Source: Mycobacterium sp. (GTDB lineage Bacteria; Actinomycetota; Actinomycetes; Mycobacteriales; Mycobacteriaceae). Taken from it: a DNA stretch of 64,000 nt. Below the pieces are notes generated by a model, which worked only from the letters and a program-made list of their open reading frames with translations, had not been told where the DNA came from and searched no databases. Below, in pieces: positions 57,338-64,000 of the stretch; within the stretch, counting starts at the first letter, position 1; the number at the start of each line of letters is the position of its first letter. Position numbers and translations under genes: made by a program. The DNA lies in NCBI RefSeq assembly GCF_002863225.1, contig NZ_PKEK01000040.1, forward strand, positions 248,001 to 312,000, given 5' to 3'.

Positions 57338-57344
57338 TGATTAA

Positions 57345-57381
57345 TAGTAACGCGATTCGTTATTAACGCCAAGCGTTACTA
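57345..57381. promoter_or_regulatory. higBA operator dyads
   Basis: TAGTAACGC (57345-57353) and GCGTTACTA (57373-57381) form a 9-base inverted repeat with a 19-base spacer. Within the spacer, CGTTA-T-TAACG (57358-57368) is a second perfect palindrome. All four half-sites share a TAACG core. They begin eight bases upstream of the toxin start and fit binding by HigA. Confidence 0.65.
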
Positions 57382-57464
57382 ATGAAGGGGCACAAAAAGT
57401 GTGCATGAAGTAGTCACTGGGGCGAATTACAGTGGTGGAACAGTACTCACCACGAGGGGATCCC

Positions 57465-57704
57465 ATGAACCAGATGCACTCCCCGGACCCGATGCAGCAT
57501 AGGCCGTTCGTCGGGCGCCCGATCGACGGCAGACTTCTTCTGACAGTGTCGGAAGCCGCAGCAGCTCTGCGGATCTCGCGCTCATCGATCTATCGACTGT
57601 TCGATGGCGGCGGACTTGCTTGGGTTCAGATCGGGTCGTCTCGGCGAGTCACATCCGCCGAGATCCATCGCTTCATCGCGGCCCACACCGAAGCCGCGTC
57701 TTAA
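57465..57704 (+). CDS. Excisionase-like helix-turn-helix protein
   Basis: A 79-residue protein whose segment LLTVSEAAAALRISRSSIYRLFDGG (residues 25-49) is a MerR/excisionase-type winged helix, followed by VQIGSSRRVTSAEIHRFIA. ATG 57465 follows GAGGGGA. It lies 13 bases upstream of the integrase gene and most likely acts as the recombination directionality factor, with a possible role in regulating integrase. Confidence 0.88.
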   Translation: MNQMHSPDPMQHRPFVGRPIDGRLLLTVSEAAAALRISRSSIYRLFDGGGLAWVQIGSSRRVTSAEIHRFIAAHTEAAS

Positions 57705-57717
57705 CGCCCAGGCGCAT

Positions 57718-58908
57718 ATGGCTGAACGCCGGCAGCTTCCACCGCAGATCCGACGCGTCGAGCTAGCTCGACGCGCGGGGAGCAAGGCTGTCGTGCGCTA
57801 TCAGCTGACCGTCGACACAGGCTCGTCTGACGGAAAGCGCAAACAGCTACGGCGCCGCTATCGCACGGAGAAAGAAGCCCGGACGGCTCTGGCAGAGATC
57901 CAAGGTCAGGTAAACGCAGGCACCTATGTCCAGCCGTCGACGCTCACGGTAGACGACGCTTGTGCGGATTGGCTGAAGTCTCGCCATAAGATCCGGCCCA
58001 CCACAGCTGTGGGCTATGAGTACGTCCTGCAGCCGGTGCGCAGCGAGCTTGGAGACCTCGGTGTTCAAGATCTGACACGCCGGCACATCGACGAACTGAT
58101 CGTGCAGTTGCGCGACGGAACTCTCGAGCGACCAGGAGGTCGGCCGCGGAAAGCTTGGAGCGCGCGGTCATGCAATTACATGCTGGGAGCACTTTCGCAG
58201 GTCCTCGCGCAGCTGGTCGCCGAGGGCCGTTTAGCGAGAAATGTTGCAGGACTGGTCGATCGGGTTCCGGGCAAGGCCAGAAAATTCGAGACGTTCACTG
58301 CCGACCAGGTGCGCACCGTCTTAAGGGGCATCGCCAGTGATCGCAACCGACATGCGTGGCACCTCGCTCTGGCCGGCTTACGACGCGGGGAGATCGCTGG
58401 TTTGCGTTGGGAAGACGTGGATCTCGACCGGCGGACAGTGCTGATTGAAAAGACCCGCGTGGATGTCGGGGGCCGCGCGCTTGACCAAGATGACCCGAAA
58501 ACGGCATCAGCTAGCCGAGTGCTACCACTGCCCGACGCATTGCTCGCCGAACTCAACGCAGCGAAAGCCCGCCAGGCGGCAGAAAGGCTGTCACTCGGAG
58601 AGGCCTACGCCGGCAAAAACTATGTCGTCTGCAACGAGGCGGGCGAGCCTTACCACCCGTCGACGCTCTCAACCATGTGGCATGGAGCCATCAAGAGTCT
58701 CGCCGTGCCGCAGGTGCGGTTGCATGACGCCCGACATACCTGCGCGACACTCATGCATCTTCAGGGCGTTCCCATTGCGTTGGTGGCGGCCTGGCTGGGC
58801 CACGCCGACGTGTCGTTCACTCTTCGCACCTATGTACATGCGCAGCCTGACGCTCTCGAGATAGCAGCACGCAGCTTTGCTCCGCCGGCATCCCGCGCCG
58901 GCGACTGA
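57718..58908 (+). CDS. Tyrosine site-specific integrase
   Basis: A 396-residue phage-type integrase: N-terminal arm-binding region (about 1-60), SAM-like core-binding domain (75-180) and catalytic domain. Catalytic residues are Arg222 (AGLRRGEI), Lys261, His336 and Arg339 (HDARH), His362 (LGHAD) and Tyr372 (TYVHA). ATG 57718 starts the protein shortly after the excisionase stop. It lies 124 bases from the tRNA-Pro target, as expected for the enzyme that recombined the element into that site. Confidence 0.95.
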   Translation: MAERRQLPPQIRRVELARRAGSKAVVRYQLTVDTGSSDGKRKQLRRRYRTEKEARTALAEIQGQVNAGTYVQPSTLTVDDACADWLKSRHKIRPTTAVGYEYVLQPVRSELGDLGVQDLTRRHIDELIVQLRDGTLERPGGRPRKAWSARSCNYMLGALSQVLAQLVAEGRLARNVAGLVDRVPGKARKFETFTADQVRTVLRGIASDRNRHAWHLALAGLRRGEIAGLRWEDVDLDRRTVLIEKTRVDVGGRALDQDDPKTASASRVLPLPDALLAELNAAKARQAAERLSLGEAYAGKNYVVCNEAGEPYHPSTLSTMWHGAIKSLAVPQVRLHDARHTCATLMHLQGVPIALVAAWLGHADVSFTLRTYVHAQPDALEIAARSFAPPASRAGD

Positions 58909-58948
58909 CGCAGTCGCACACGCGTGCGGTGACACCAAATAATCGACT

Positions 58949-58966
58949 GTGACAATCTGTGACAAT
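58949..58966. repeat. Candidate integrase arm sites, right
   Basis: GTGACAAT occurs at 58949-58956 and 58959-58966, ten bases apart, 66 bases from the right attachment repeat. It matches the GTGACAAC pair at the left end, supporting a role in recombination. Confidence 0.5.
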
Positions 58967-59031
58967 TTCCGAACTTGTCGAACGCGTGTGCACTCCGCAA
59001 AGAGGGAAAAGCGCTGTTCAAACGATTTTTT

Positions 59032-59079
59032 ATGGTCGGGCTGACAGGATTTGAACCTGCGACCACTTGACCCCCAGTC
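59032..59079. repeat. Right attachment repeat, within tRNA-Pro
   Basis: These 48 bases are the 3' half of tRNA-Pro plus one flanking base and are identical to 35936-35983. Because the incoming repeat restores the tRNA 3' end, the gene stays intact after integration. Confidence 0.95.
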
Positions 59080-59109
59080 AAGTGCGCTACCAAACTGCGC
59101 CACAGCCCG
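59033..59109 (-). tRNA. tRNA-Pro (GGG anticodon)
   Basis: A 77-base tRNA on the minus strand with acceptor stem CGGGCTG/CAGCCCG, encoded CCA, anticodon stem CTTGA/TCAAG and loop CTGGGGG, giving anticodon GGG. The T-arm contains GGTTCAAATCC. It is the integration target of the element to its left. Confidence 0.97.
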
Positions 59110-59183
59110 AAGCCGCCGTCCTGATGACCGGCAGCAGGTGAAGAGCCTACAGGAGACCGAAGAGGCGGCCGCAAGCCAAGCCG

Positions 59184-60203
59184 TCAGGTCGTCGTCGGCT
59201 CGCTCAGCTTGACCAGCATCTTGCCGATGTTCGCTCCGGTGAAGAGCCCGTTGAGCGCGTCGACGCAGGACTCGATGCCGTCAAAGATGGTCTGGCGGGA
59301 CTTGATTCGGCCCTCATGGCCCCACTGCCGTAGCGCGGCCGAGGCCTCGTCGAAGCGGCCCCACTGGTCGAGTGCGTTGAAGCCCTGCATGGTCGCCGTC
59401 TTGGACAGCAGGTTGACGTAGTTGACCGGGCCGGGGTGATCGCCGCTGAGGTAGCTGGAGATGATGCCGCAGAGCACGACTCGGGCGTTCATGGCCAACC
59501 GGCCCAGCACCGCGTCGAGGATCGGACCGCCGACATTGTCGAAGTACACGTTCACCCGATCGGGACAATGCTGTTTGAGGGCGGCCGGCAGATCGTCGTT
59601 CTTGTAGTCGATGCAGGCGTCAAAACCGAAGTCCTCGACCACCGCCCGGCACTTCTCCGGGCCGCCCGCAATGCCCACCACCCGCGCCCCGGCGATCTTG
59701 GCGATCTGCCCGGCGATCGAACCGGTGGCGCCCGCGGCAGCCGACACGACAACGGTGTCGCCGGCCTGCGGCTTGCCGACGTCGGTCATCCCGATATAAG
59801 CGGTCGCGCCGGTCGGTCCGTAGACCGACATGATTGCCAGCTGATCGCTCTCACCGGGGATGGGCGTGCTGAACACGTCGTCACGGATGATCACGTACTC
59901 CTGAAAACCGGTGAGCGTGGTGATCACGTCGCCGACCGCGTAGGCATCGCACCGGGACGACACCACCTCGCCGATCCCGGCCGCTCGGATCACCTCGCCC
60001 AGTCCGACCGGCGGCAGATAGCCCTGCTGATCGTTGAGCCAGGTCCGCACTGCGGCGTCGAGGCCGACGTAGGTGGTGCGCACCAGCGCCTCCCCCTCGG
60101 CCGGCTGCGGCGCCGCGGTGGTCACGAGTTCGGTGTCTCCCGGCTCGACCAGCCCGCTCGGGCGGCGACGCAGCAGGACCTGGCGATTGGCTAACTCGGG
60201 CAC
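59184..60203 (-). CDS. Zinc-independent MDR-family NADP-dependent oxidoreductase
   Basis: A 339-residue medium-chain reductase of the leukotriene B4 dehydrogenase/CurA group. It has no zinc-ligand pattern; the cofactor site is SAAAGATGSIAGQIAKIAGA, and the family segments YVGLDAAVRTWLNDQ and NVYFDNVGG are present. Such enzymes reduce alpha,beta-unsaturated ketones or aldehydes with NADPH. It lies on the chromosomal side of the tRNA as a single gene. Confidence 0.92.
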   Translation of the reverse strand: MPELANRQVLLRRRPSGLVEPGDTELVTTAAPQPAEGEALVRTTYVGLDAAVRTWLNDQQGYLPPVGLGEVIRAAGIGEVVSSRCDAYAVGDVITTLTGFQEYVIIRDDVFSTPIPGESDQLAIMSVYGPTGATAYIGMTDVGKPQAGDTVVVSAAAGATGSIAGQIAKIAGARVVGIAGGPEKCRAVVEDFGFDACIDYKNDDLPAALKQHCPDRVNVYFDNVGGPILDAVLGRLAMNARVVLCGIISSYLSGDHPGPVNYVNLLSKTATMQGFNALDQWGRFDEASAALRQWGHEGRIKSRQTIFDGIESCVDALNGLFTGANIGKMLVKLSEPTTT

Positions 60204-60267
60204 GCACCAGAAACTACCGAATGCGAATGCCCCGTCAGCGATGTTCGTGGTATGCGAGCATCGATCA

Positions 60268-60949
60268 ATGAAATCCGAGGATGATCCAGAAGCCCGTATC
60301 CGGGAACTGGAACAGCCACTGGCCGAGGCGGCACGCGCCTCCGAGGCCGCGGCGGATCAGTCGCCTAGCAAGTGGGCGCCGCCGTCCGGTCCCCCGGTGC
60401 CGCCGCCGCTCCCCCTGGCCTACAGCGGACCGTTTTCCGGTCCCAGCGCCGCAACGCCCGCGCGTGGGCAGCTTCGCTGGATTCTGGTCGCGCTCTTCGT
60501 GATTGGCGTGATGTGCCTGCCCGTGGCCATCTTCCTCTTCGGCAAACACCAGGTCTCGCGCAGCGCCTTGCCCTCCATGGCGCCCATTCCCAGCGTGTCG
60601 TCGAAGAGTCCCACCGCGTCGCGGACGATTCCGAGCACGCCGGGTCCGGCGACACCGGGTACTTCGGTGACGACAGCGCCGGCGGGTGAGAACGTCACCG
60701 TCTCCGGCATCAACGAAGTCCGGACCATCCGTTGCGACGGGAGGCGGCGTCAGCATCAGCGGAATCACCAACATCGTGACCGTCACCGGCCACTGTGCGA
60801 GCGTCAATGTCTCAGGTATCCAGAACCAACTCACCCTCGACGTGGCCGACTCGATCCAAGCCTCAGGCTCGGGTAACCGGGTCACGTTCCACACCGGAAC
60901 TCCGAAAATCGCCAAGTCCGGCTTCGACAACGTCGTCCAGAAGGGCTGA
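60268..60949 (+). pseudogene. DUF3060 membrane protein gene with a one-base frameshift
   Basis: The first frame encodes an acidic helical N-terminus (RIRELEQPLAEAARASEAAA), a Pro-rich linker, a transmembrane helix (LRWILVALFVIGVMCLPVAI) and the start of a DUF3060 repeat domain (NVTVSGINEVRTIRCDG). The domain continues in the next frame as GGVSISGITNIVTVTGHCAS to the stop at 60949. The switch occurs at GGG 60739-60741; removing one G restores a 226-codon gene. The paired cysteines of the domain lie on either side. Real decay or a homopolymer error are both possible. Confidence 0.82.
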
Positions 60950-60952
60950 GGC

Positions 60953-61735
60953 TCAGGGGGCCAGCAGCCGGTACAAGCCGATCAGCCCGACCGCGACGAT
61001 CGTGGCACGCAGCGCGTTCGGCGACAGCCGACGACCGTAGTGCGCGCCCAGCCAGCCGCCGATCAGCGAGCCACCGGCGATGAGCCCAGCCGCTGCCCAG
61101 CTCACCCGGTCGAAGGCGGTTACGGTATACGCAAGCGCCGCAACAATATTGACGATCAACGCCAACAAGTTCTTGGCGGCGTTGGTGCGCTGCACCGGTT
61201 CGGGAAGCAGTGCTCCCATCGCACCGATGAGCATGATCCCCTGCGCTGCAGTGAAATAGCCGCCGTAGATGCCGATGAGGAAGGTGCTCACCACCAGGGC
61301 GGCCATCCGGCGCGGCGAGACGTGGTCAGCCGACTGGCCTGACTTCTCAGCCCGCTGACGCGCCCACGACTGTATTCGCGGTCCGACCACCACCAGGATC
61401 AGTGCCGCGACGAGCAACACCGGCACCACCTGGGTGAAGACCCGGTCGGGCAGGTGTAACAGCAGCCAGGCGCCCAACGCGGCACCGACGATCGACGCGG
61501 GTATCTGCCAGCGCAGCCGATCCCACTGGCCGCGCAATTCGCGGCGATAACCCCACGTTCCCGATACGCTGCCGGCCACCAGGCCGACCGCATTCGACAT
61601 CGTCGCTGTCACCGGCGGGTAGCCCATGGCAACGAGCGTGGGGAAAGTGATCAACGTGCCCGAGCCGACGACGGCGTTGATGGCGCCTGCGCCCAGACCG
61701 GCGAGAAGAATCAGGATTGCGTGGCTCGACGACAC
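60953..61735 (-). CDS. TauE/SafE-family sulfite/organosulfonate exporter-like permease
   Basis: A 260-residue protein with about eight transmembrane helices and the family signature GLGAGAINAVVGSGTLITFP in helix 1 and QGIMLIGAMGALLPEPVQRTNAAKN in the second half. GTG 61735 starts directly before helix 1; the open frame further upstream overlaps the der gene and is not coding. Family members move sulfite, sulfoacetate or related anions, mostly by inference. It sits outside the mobile element. Confidence 0.87.
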   Translation of the reverse strand: MSSSHAILILLAGLGAGAINAVVGSGTLITFPTLVAMGYPPVTATMSNAVGLVAGSVSGTWGYRRELRGQWDRLRWQIPASIVGAALGAWLLLHLPDRVFTQVVPVLLVAALILVVVGPRIQSWARQRAEKSGQSADHVSPRRMAALVVSTFLIGIYGGYFTAAQGIMLIGAMGALLPEPVQRTNAAKNLLALIVNIVAALAYTVTAFDRVSWAAAGLIAGGSLIGGWLGAHYGRRLSPNALRATIVAVGLIGLYRLLAP

Positions 61736-61778
61736 TGAATTGACTGTAGTTGGCCCGGTTTCGGCGCCTGCGTCACAG

Positions 61779-63182
61779 TCAGCGGGATTTGGGTTTGCGC
61801 TTCTCGCGCATCCGCACGTTGATCCGGATTGGACTGCCCTCGAAGCCGAAGGTCTCGCGCAGGCGACGTTCGAGGAACCGGCGGTAGCCGGCCTCCAAGA
61901 AGCCACTGGTGAACAGCACGAAGGTCGGCGGGCGGGCGGTGGCCTGGGTGGCGAACAGGATCCGCGGCTGCTTGCCGCCTCGCACCGGCGGCGGAGTGGC
62001 CGCGACGACTTCCTTGATCCAGGTGTTCAACCGGCCGGTGCTGATTCGGGTGTCCCAGGCTGCCAGCGCACTTTCCAGGGCCGGGACCAGTTTCTGCACG
62101 GCGCGACCGGTCTTGGCCGAGATGTTCACCCGCTGCGCCCAACGGATCTGGACCAGTTCGCGATCGATCTCTTTCTCCAGCGAATACCGTCGATCTTCGT
62201 CGACCAGGTCCCATTTGTTGTACGCCAGCACCAAGGCCCGGCCGGCCTCGATTACCATCGACAGGATCCGCAGGTCCTGTTCGGTCAGCGGCGCCGATCC
62301 GTCGATCAACACGATCACCACTTCGGCGGCGTCGATCGCACCGTGGGTGCGAACCGAGGCGTAGAACTCATGGCCGCTGGCCTGACCGACCTTGCGTCGC
62401 AGACCGGCCGTATCGACGAATCTCCAGATCTTGCCATCCAATTCGATCAGCGAGTCGACCGGATCCACGGTAGTGCCGGCGACGTCGTGCACCACCGACC
62501 GCTGATCGCCCGCCAGCCGATTCATCAGCGAGCTCTTGCCGACGTTGGGCTTGCCCACCAGCGCGACCCGCCGCGGACCGCCCTTGCCGGACGCCGCTTC
62601 GGCCACCTCAGGAAGTGCGTCGACGACCGCGTCGAGCAGATCTCCGACGCCACGCCCGTGCATCGCGCTGATCGCATGCGGCTCACCGATTCCCAGCGAC
62701 CACAGCGCGGCGGCGTCGGACTCCGCTTTGTCACTGTCGACCTTGTTGGCGGCCAGGAACACCGGCTTGCCCGAGCGGCGCAGGATGCGTGCCGCGGCCT
62801 CGTCACCGGTGGTCGCGCCGGTGATCGCGTCCACCACCAGGATCACCGCGTCCGCGGTGCGCATGGCCACCGAGGCCTGCTCGGCAACCAGTTGCTGCAG
62901 ACCCTTGGCATCGGGTTCCCATCCGCCGGTGTCCTGCACGACGAAACGGCGCCCGGTCCACAAAGCGTCATAGGAGACACGGTCCCGGGTCACCCCCGGG
63001 ATGTCCTGCACCACCGCTTCCCGGCGACCCAGAATTCGGTTGACCAGAGTGGACTTGCCGACGTTGGGGCGGCCCACCACCGCCACCACCGGCGGCGGTC
63101 CCGCGTCCAGCTCATCGAAGACTTCTTCGAATTCCGCTGATTCCCAGTCGCTTTCGTCGACCCAGGTGCCGTCCTCACTCAT
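61779..63182 (-). CDS. der: Ribosome-assembly GTPase Der (EngA)
   Basis: A 467-residue double-GTPase protein. The first G domain has GRPNVGKST with NKVDSDK; the second has GKPNVGKSS with [11 protein letters not shown]-like C-terminal domain follows from about residue 375 and ends in basic [11 protein letters not shown]. Der is needed for 50S subunit maturation. Its ATG overlaps the cmk stop by four bases, as in the conserved mycobacterial rluB-cmk-der operon. Confidence 0.98.
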   Translation of the reverse strand: MSEDGTWVDESDWESAEFEEVFDELDAGPPPVVAVVGRPNVGKSTLVNRILGRREAVVQDIPGVTRDRVSYDALWTGRRFVVQDTGGWEPDAKGLQQLVAEQASVAMRTADAVILVVDAITGATTGDEAAARILRRSGKPVFLAANKVDSDKAESDAAALWSLGIGEPHAISAMHGRGVGDLLDAVVDALPEVAEAASGKGGPRRVALVGKPNVGKSSLMNRLAGDQRSVVHDVAGTTVDPVDSLIELDGKIWRFVDTAGLRRKVGQASGHEFYASVRTHGAIDAAEVVIVLIDGSAPLTEQDLRILSMVIEAGRALVLAYNKWDLVDEDRRYSLEKEIDRELVQIRWAQRVNISAKTGRAVQKLVPALESALAAWDTRISTGRLNTWIKEVVAATPPPVRGGKQPRILFATQATARPPTFVLFTSGFLEAGYRRFLERRLRETFGFEGSPIRINVRMREKRKPKSR

Positions 63183-63871
63183 CTGACCGACTCGCTTCGC
63201 TGCTGGACCAGATTCAACAGGTGATCGATCACCTGGGATTCGGTCATCTCGCTGGTATCGACGATCACCGCGTCGTCGGCGGCCCGCAGTGGCGACACGG
63301 CGCGGGTGGAGTCGATGTGATCACGGCGCCGGACGTCGGCGAGCACGCCGTCGTAATCGTCGGGAAGACCGGCGGCGACGTTCTGGTCGTTGCGGCGCCG
63401 CGCGCGGGTCTCGGCCGAGGCCGTCAAGAACACCTTGAGGTCGGCCTTCGGCAACACCACGGTTCCGATGTCACGCCCCTCGACCACGACATTGCCTGGC
63501 CCGTCGGCCAGAGCGCGCTGCAGATCGACGAGCCGAGTGCGCACCGCGGGCACCGAGGACACCGCCGAGACGGCTTTGGTGACCTCGTCGCCGCGGATCT
63601 CCGACGAGACGTCTTGACTGTTGAGGTAACTGCGGCTGTCGTCAGGATCGTGGCCCACCGACATGTCCGCCGTCGATGCAACGTCCCGGACGGCGGCCTG
63701 GTCGTCAAGGTCGACTCCGGCACGCAGCACCGCTAGCGTGGCGATGCGGTACATGGCGCCGGTGTCGAGGTAGCGGGCATGCAGCAGTCGCGCCAAACCT
63801 CTTGACACCGAAGACTTTCCGGTGCCGGCCGGACCGTCGATGGCGACAACCGTACCGTTTGCCGCGCTCAC
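63179..63871 (-). CDS. cmk: Cytidylate kinase
   Basis: A 230-residue CMP/dCMP kinase with P-loop [10 protein letters not shown] (residues 12-21), the substrate segment [20 protein letters not shown] and the lid RRRNDQN. It phosphorylates CMP and dCMP with ATP. The GTG start at 63871 overlaps the stop of the upstream pseudouridine synthase gene by four bases, showing an operon. Confidence 0.98.
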   Translation of the reverse strand: MSAANGTVVAIDGPAGTGKSSVSRGLARLLHARYLDTGAMYRIATLAVLRAGVDLDDQAAVRDVASTADMSVGHDPDDSRSYLNSQDVSSEIRGDEVTKAVSAVSSVPAVRTRLVDLQRALADGPGNVVVEGRDIGTVVLPKADLKVFLTASAETRARRRNDQNVAAGLPDDYDGVLADVRRRDHIDSTRAVSPLRAADDAVIVDTSEMTESQVIDHLLNLVQQRSESVR

Positions 63872-64000
63872 AATCCGACCGCTTTGTAGAGTTCCCCGAT
63901 TTCACTACGGCGCAACGCCCTGATGCTGCCCGGCCGTTGATCGCCGAGCGTGACCGCGCCGATGTCGGTGCGCACCAAAGTCTGTACCGGGAAACCGGCG
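63868..64000 (-). CDS. rluB: Pseudouridine synthase (RluB-like), 3' end only
   Basis: The last 43 codons of a gene entering from beyond the window read [19 protein letters not shown], then [16 protein letters not shown] and stop. This matches the C-terminus of large-subunit rRNA pseudouridine synthases of the RluB group, which precede cmk in mycobacteria. The catalytic domain lies outside the window. Confidence 0.85.
   Translation of the reverse strand, partial: AGFPVQTLVRTDIGAVTLGDQRPGSIRALRRSEIGELYKAVGL

Noticed and set aside
52476..58908. Self-conjugative element (ICE)
   Set aside because: No coupling protein, VirB4-like ATPase or FtsK/TraB-like translocase gene was found between the repeats.
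61626..63140. Plus-strand open frame of about 500 codons opposite der
   Set aside because: Fully antisense to the conserved GTPase gene.

Overview
The window is high-GC actinobacterial DNA, most likely from a rapidly growing Mycobacterium (Mycolicibacterium). The evidence is two MmpS/MmpL pairs, a cutinase-like exported enzyme, several DUF732 secreted proteins, mycothiol-type proteins, frequent GTG starts with 4-base stop/start overlaps, and a terminal rluB-cmk-der operon. The species cannot be fixed from the sequence alone.

Layout. 1-12.2 kb: ordinary mycobacterial accessory metabolism (sulfotransferase with divergent TetR, DUF1214 protein, cutinase, a DapB-like reductase, lipoprotein, an amidohydrolase/acyl-CoA ligase pair), including two genes with broken frames (Gfo/Idh oxidoreductase, MFS transporter). 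12.2-22.0 kb: an MmpS-MmpL transporter behind a strong palindromic operator, an adenylate-cyclase-domain protein, and a 1371-residue sensor fusion (PAS-GAF-histidine kinase-receiver-PAS-GAF-PP2C phosphatase-RsbW-type kinase) overlapping a STAS protein. 22.3-34.7 kb: a polyketide locus (flavoprotein of the tryptophan-halogenase family, one KS-AT-DH-KR-ACP polyketide synthase, ABC exporter) beside a flavin oxidoreductase, a cation/proton antiporter and a universal stress protein. 34.8-35.9 kb: small secreted-protein genes.

35,936-59,079: an integrative element of 23,096 bp inserted in the 3' end of tRNA-Pro(GGG). It is bounded by 48-bp direct repeats of the tRNA 3' half and has integrase and excisionase genes next to the intact tRNA. 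It encodes a MobF relaxase-helicase but no coupling protein or type IV secretion genes, so it looks mobilizable rather than self-conjugative. Cargo: two beta-carbonic anhydrases, two paralogous LysR regulators each divergent from an enzyme set that includes an NmrA-type reductase, a VIT/CCC1 metal transporter, an ArsR-SRPBCC-maleylpyruvate-isomerase-like operon, a decayed cadD, a decayed P-loop ATPase and a HigBA toxin-antitoxin pair.

The most interesting cargo is at 44.3-50.1 kb. A CsoR-family repressor keeps the two sensor cysteines but lacks the copper-ligand histidine, as in persulfide-sensing CstR. It lies downstream of an MmpS-MmpL operon and near a divergent pair encoding an Rv2466c-like thioredoxin-fold protein reduced to one active cysteine and a sulfide:quinone-reductase-like flavoprotein. 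Near-identical 16-bp inverted repeats (TACCCC..GGGGTA type) sit before the repressor and between the two divergent operons. I infer a mobile reactive-sulfur or thiol-stress regulon with an MmpL exporter.

59.1-64.0 kb: core chromosome (oxidoreductase, DUF3060 gene with a one-base frameshift, TauE/SafE permease, der, cmk, 3' end of a pseudouridine synthase gene). Several single-base frameshifts in or beside homopolymers (11.80 kb, 60.74 kb) could be real decay or assembly error.
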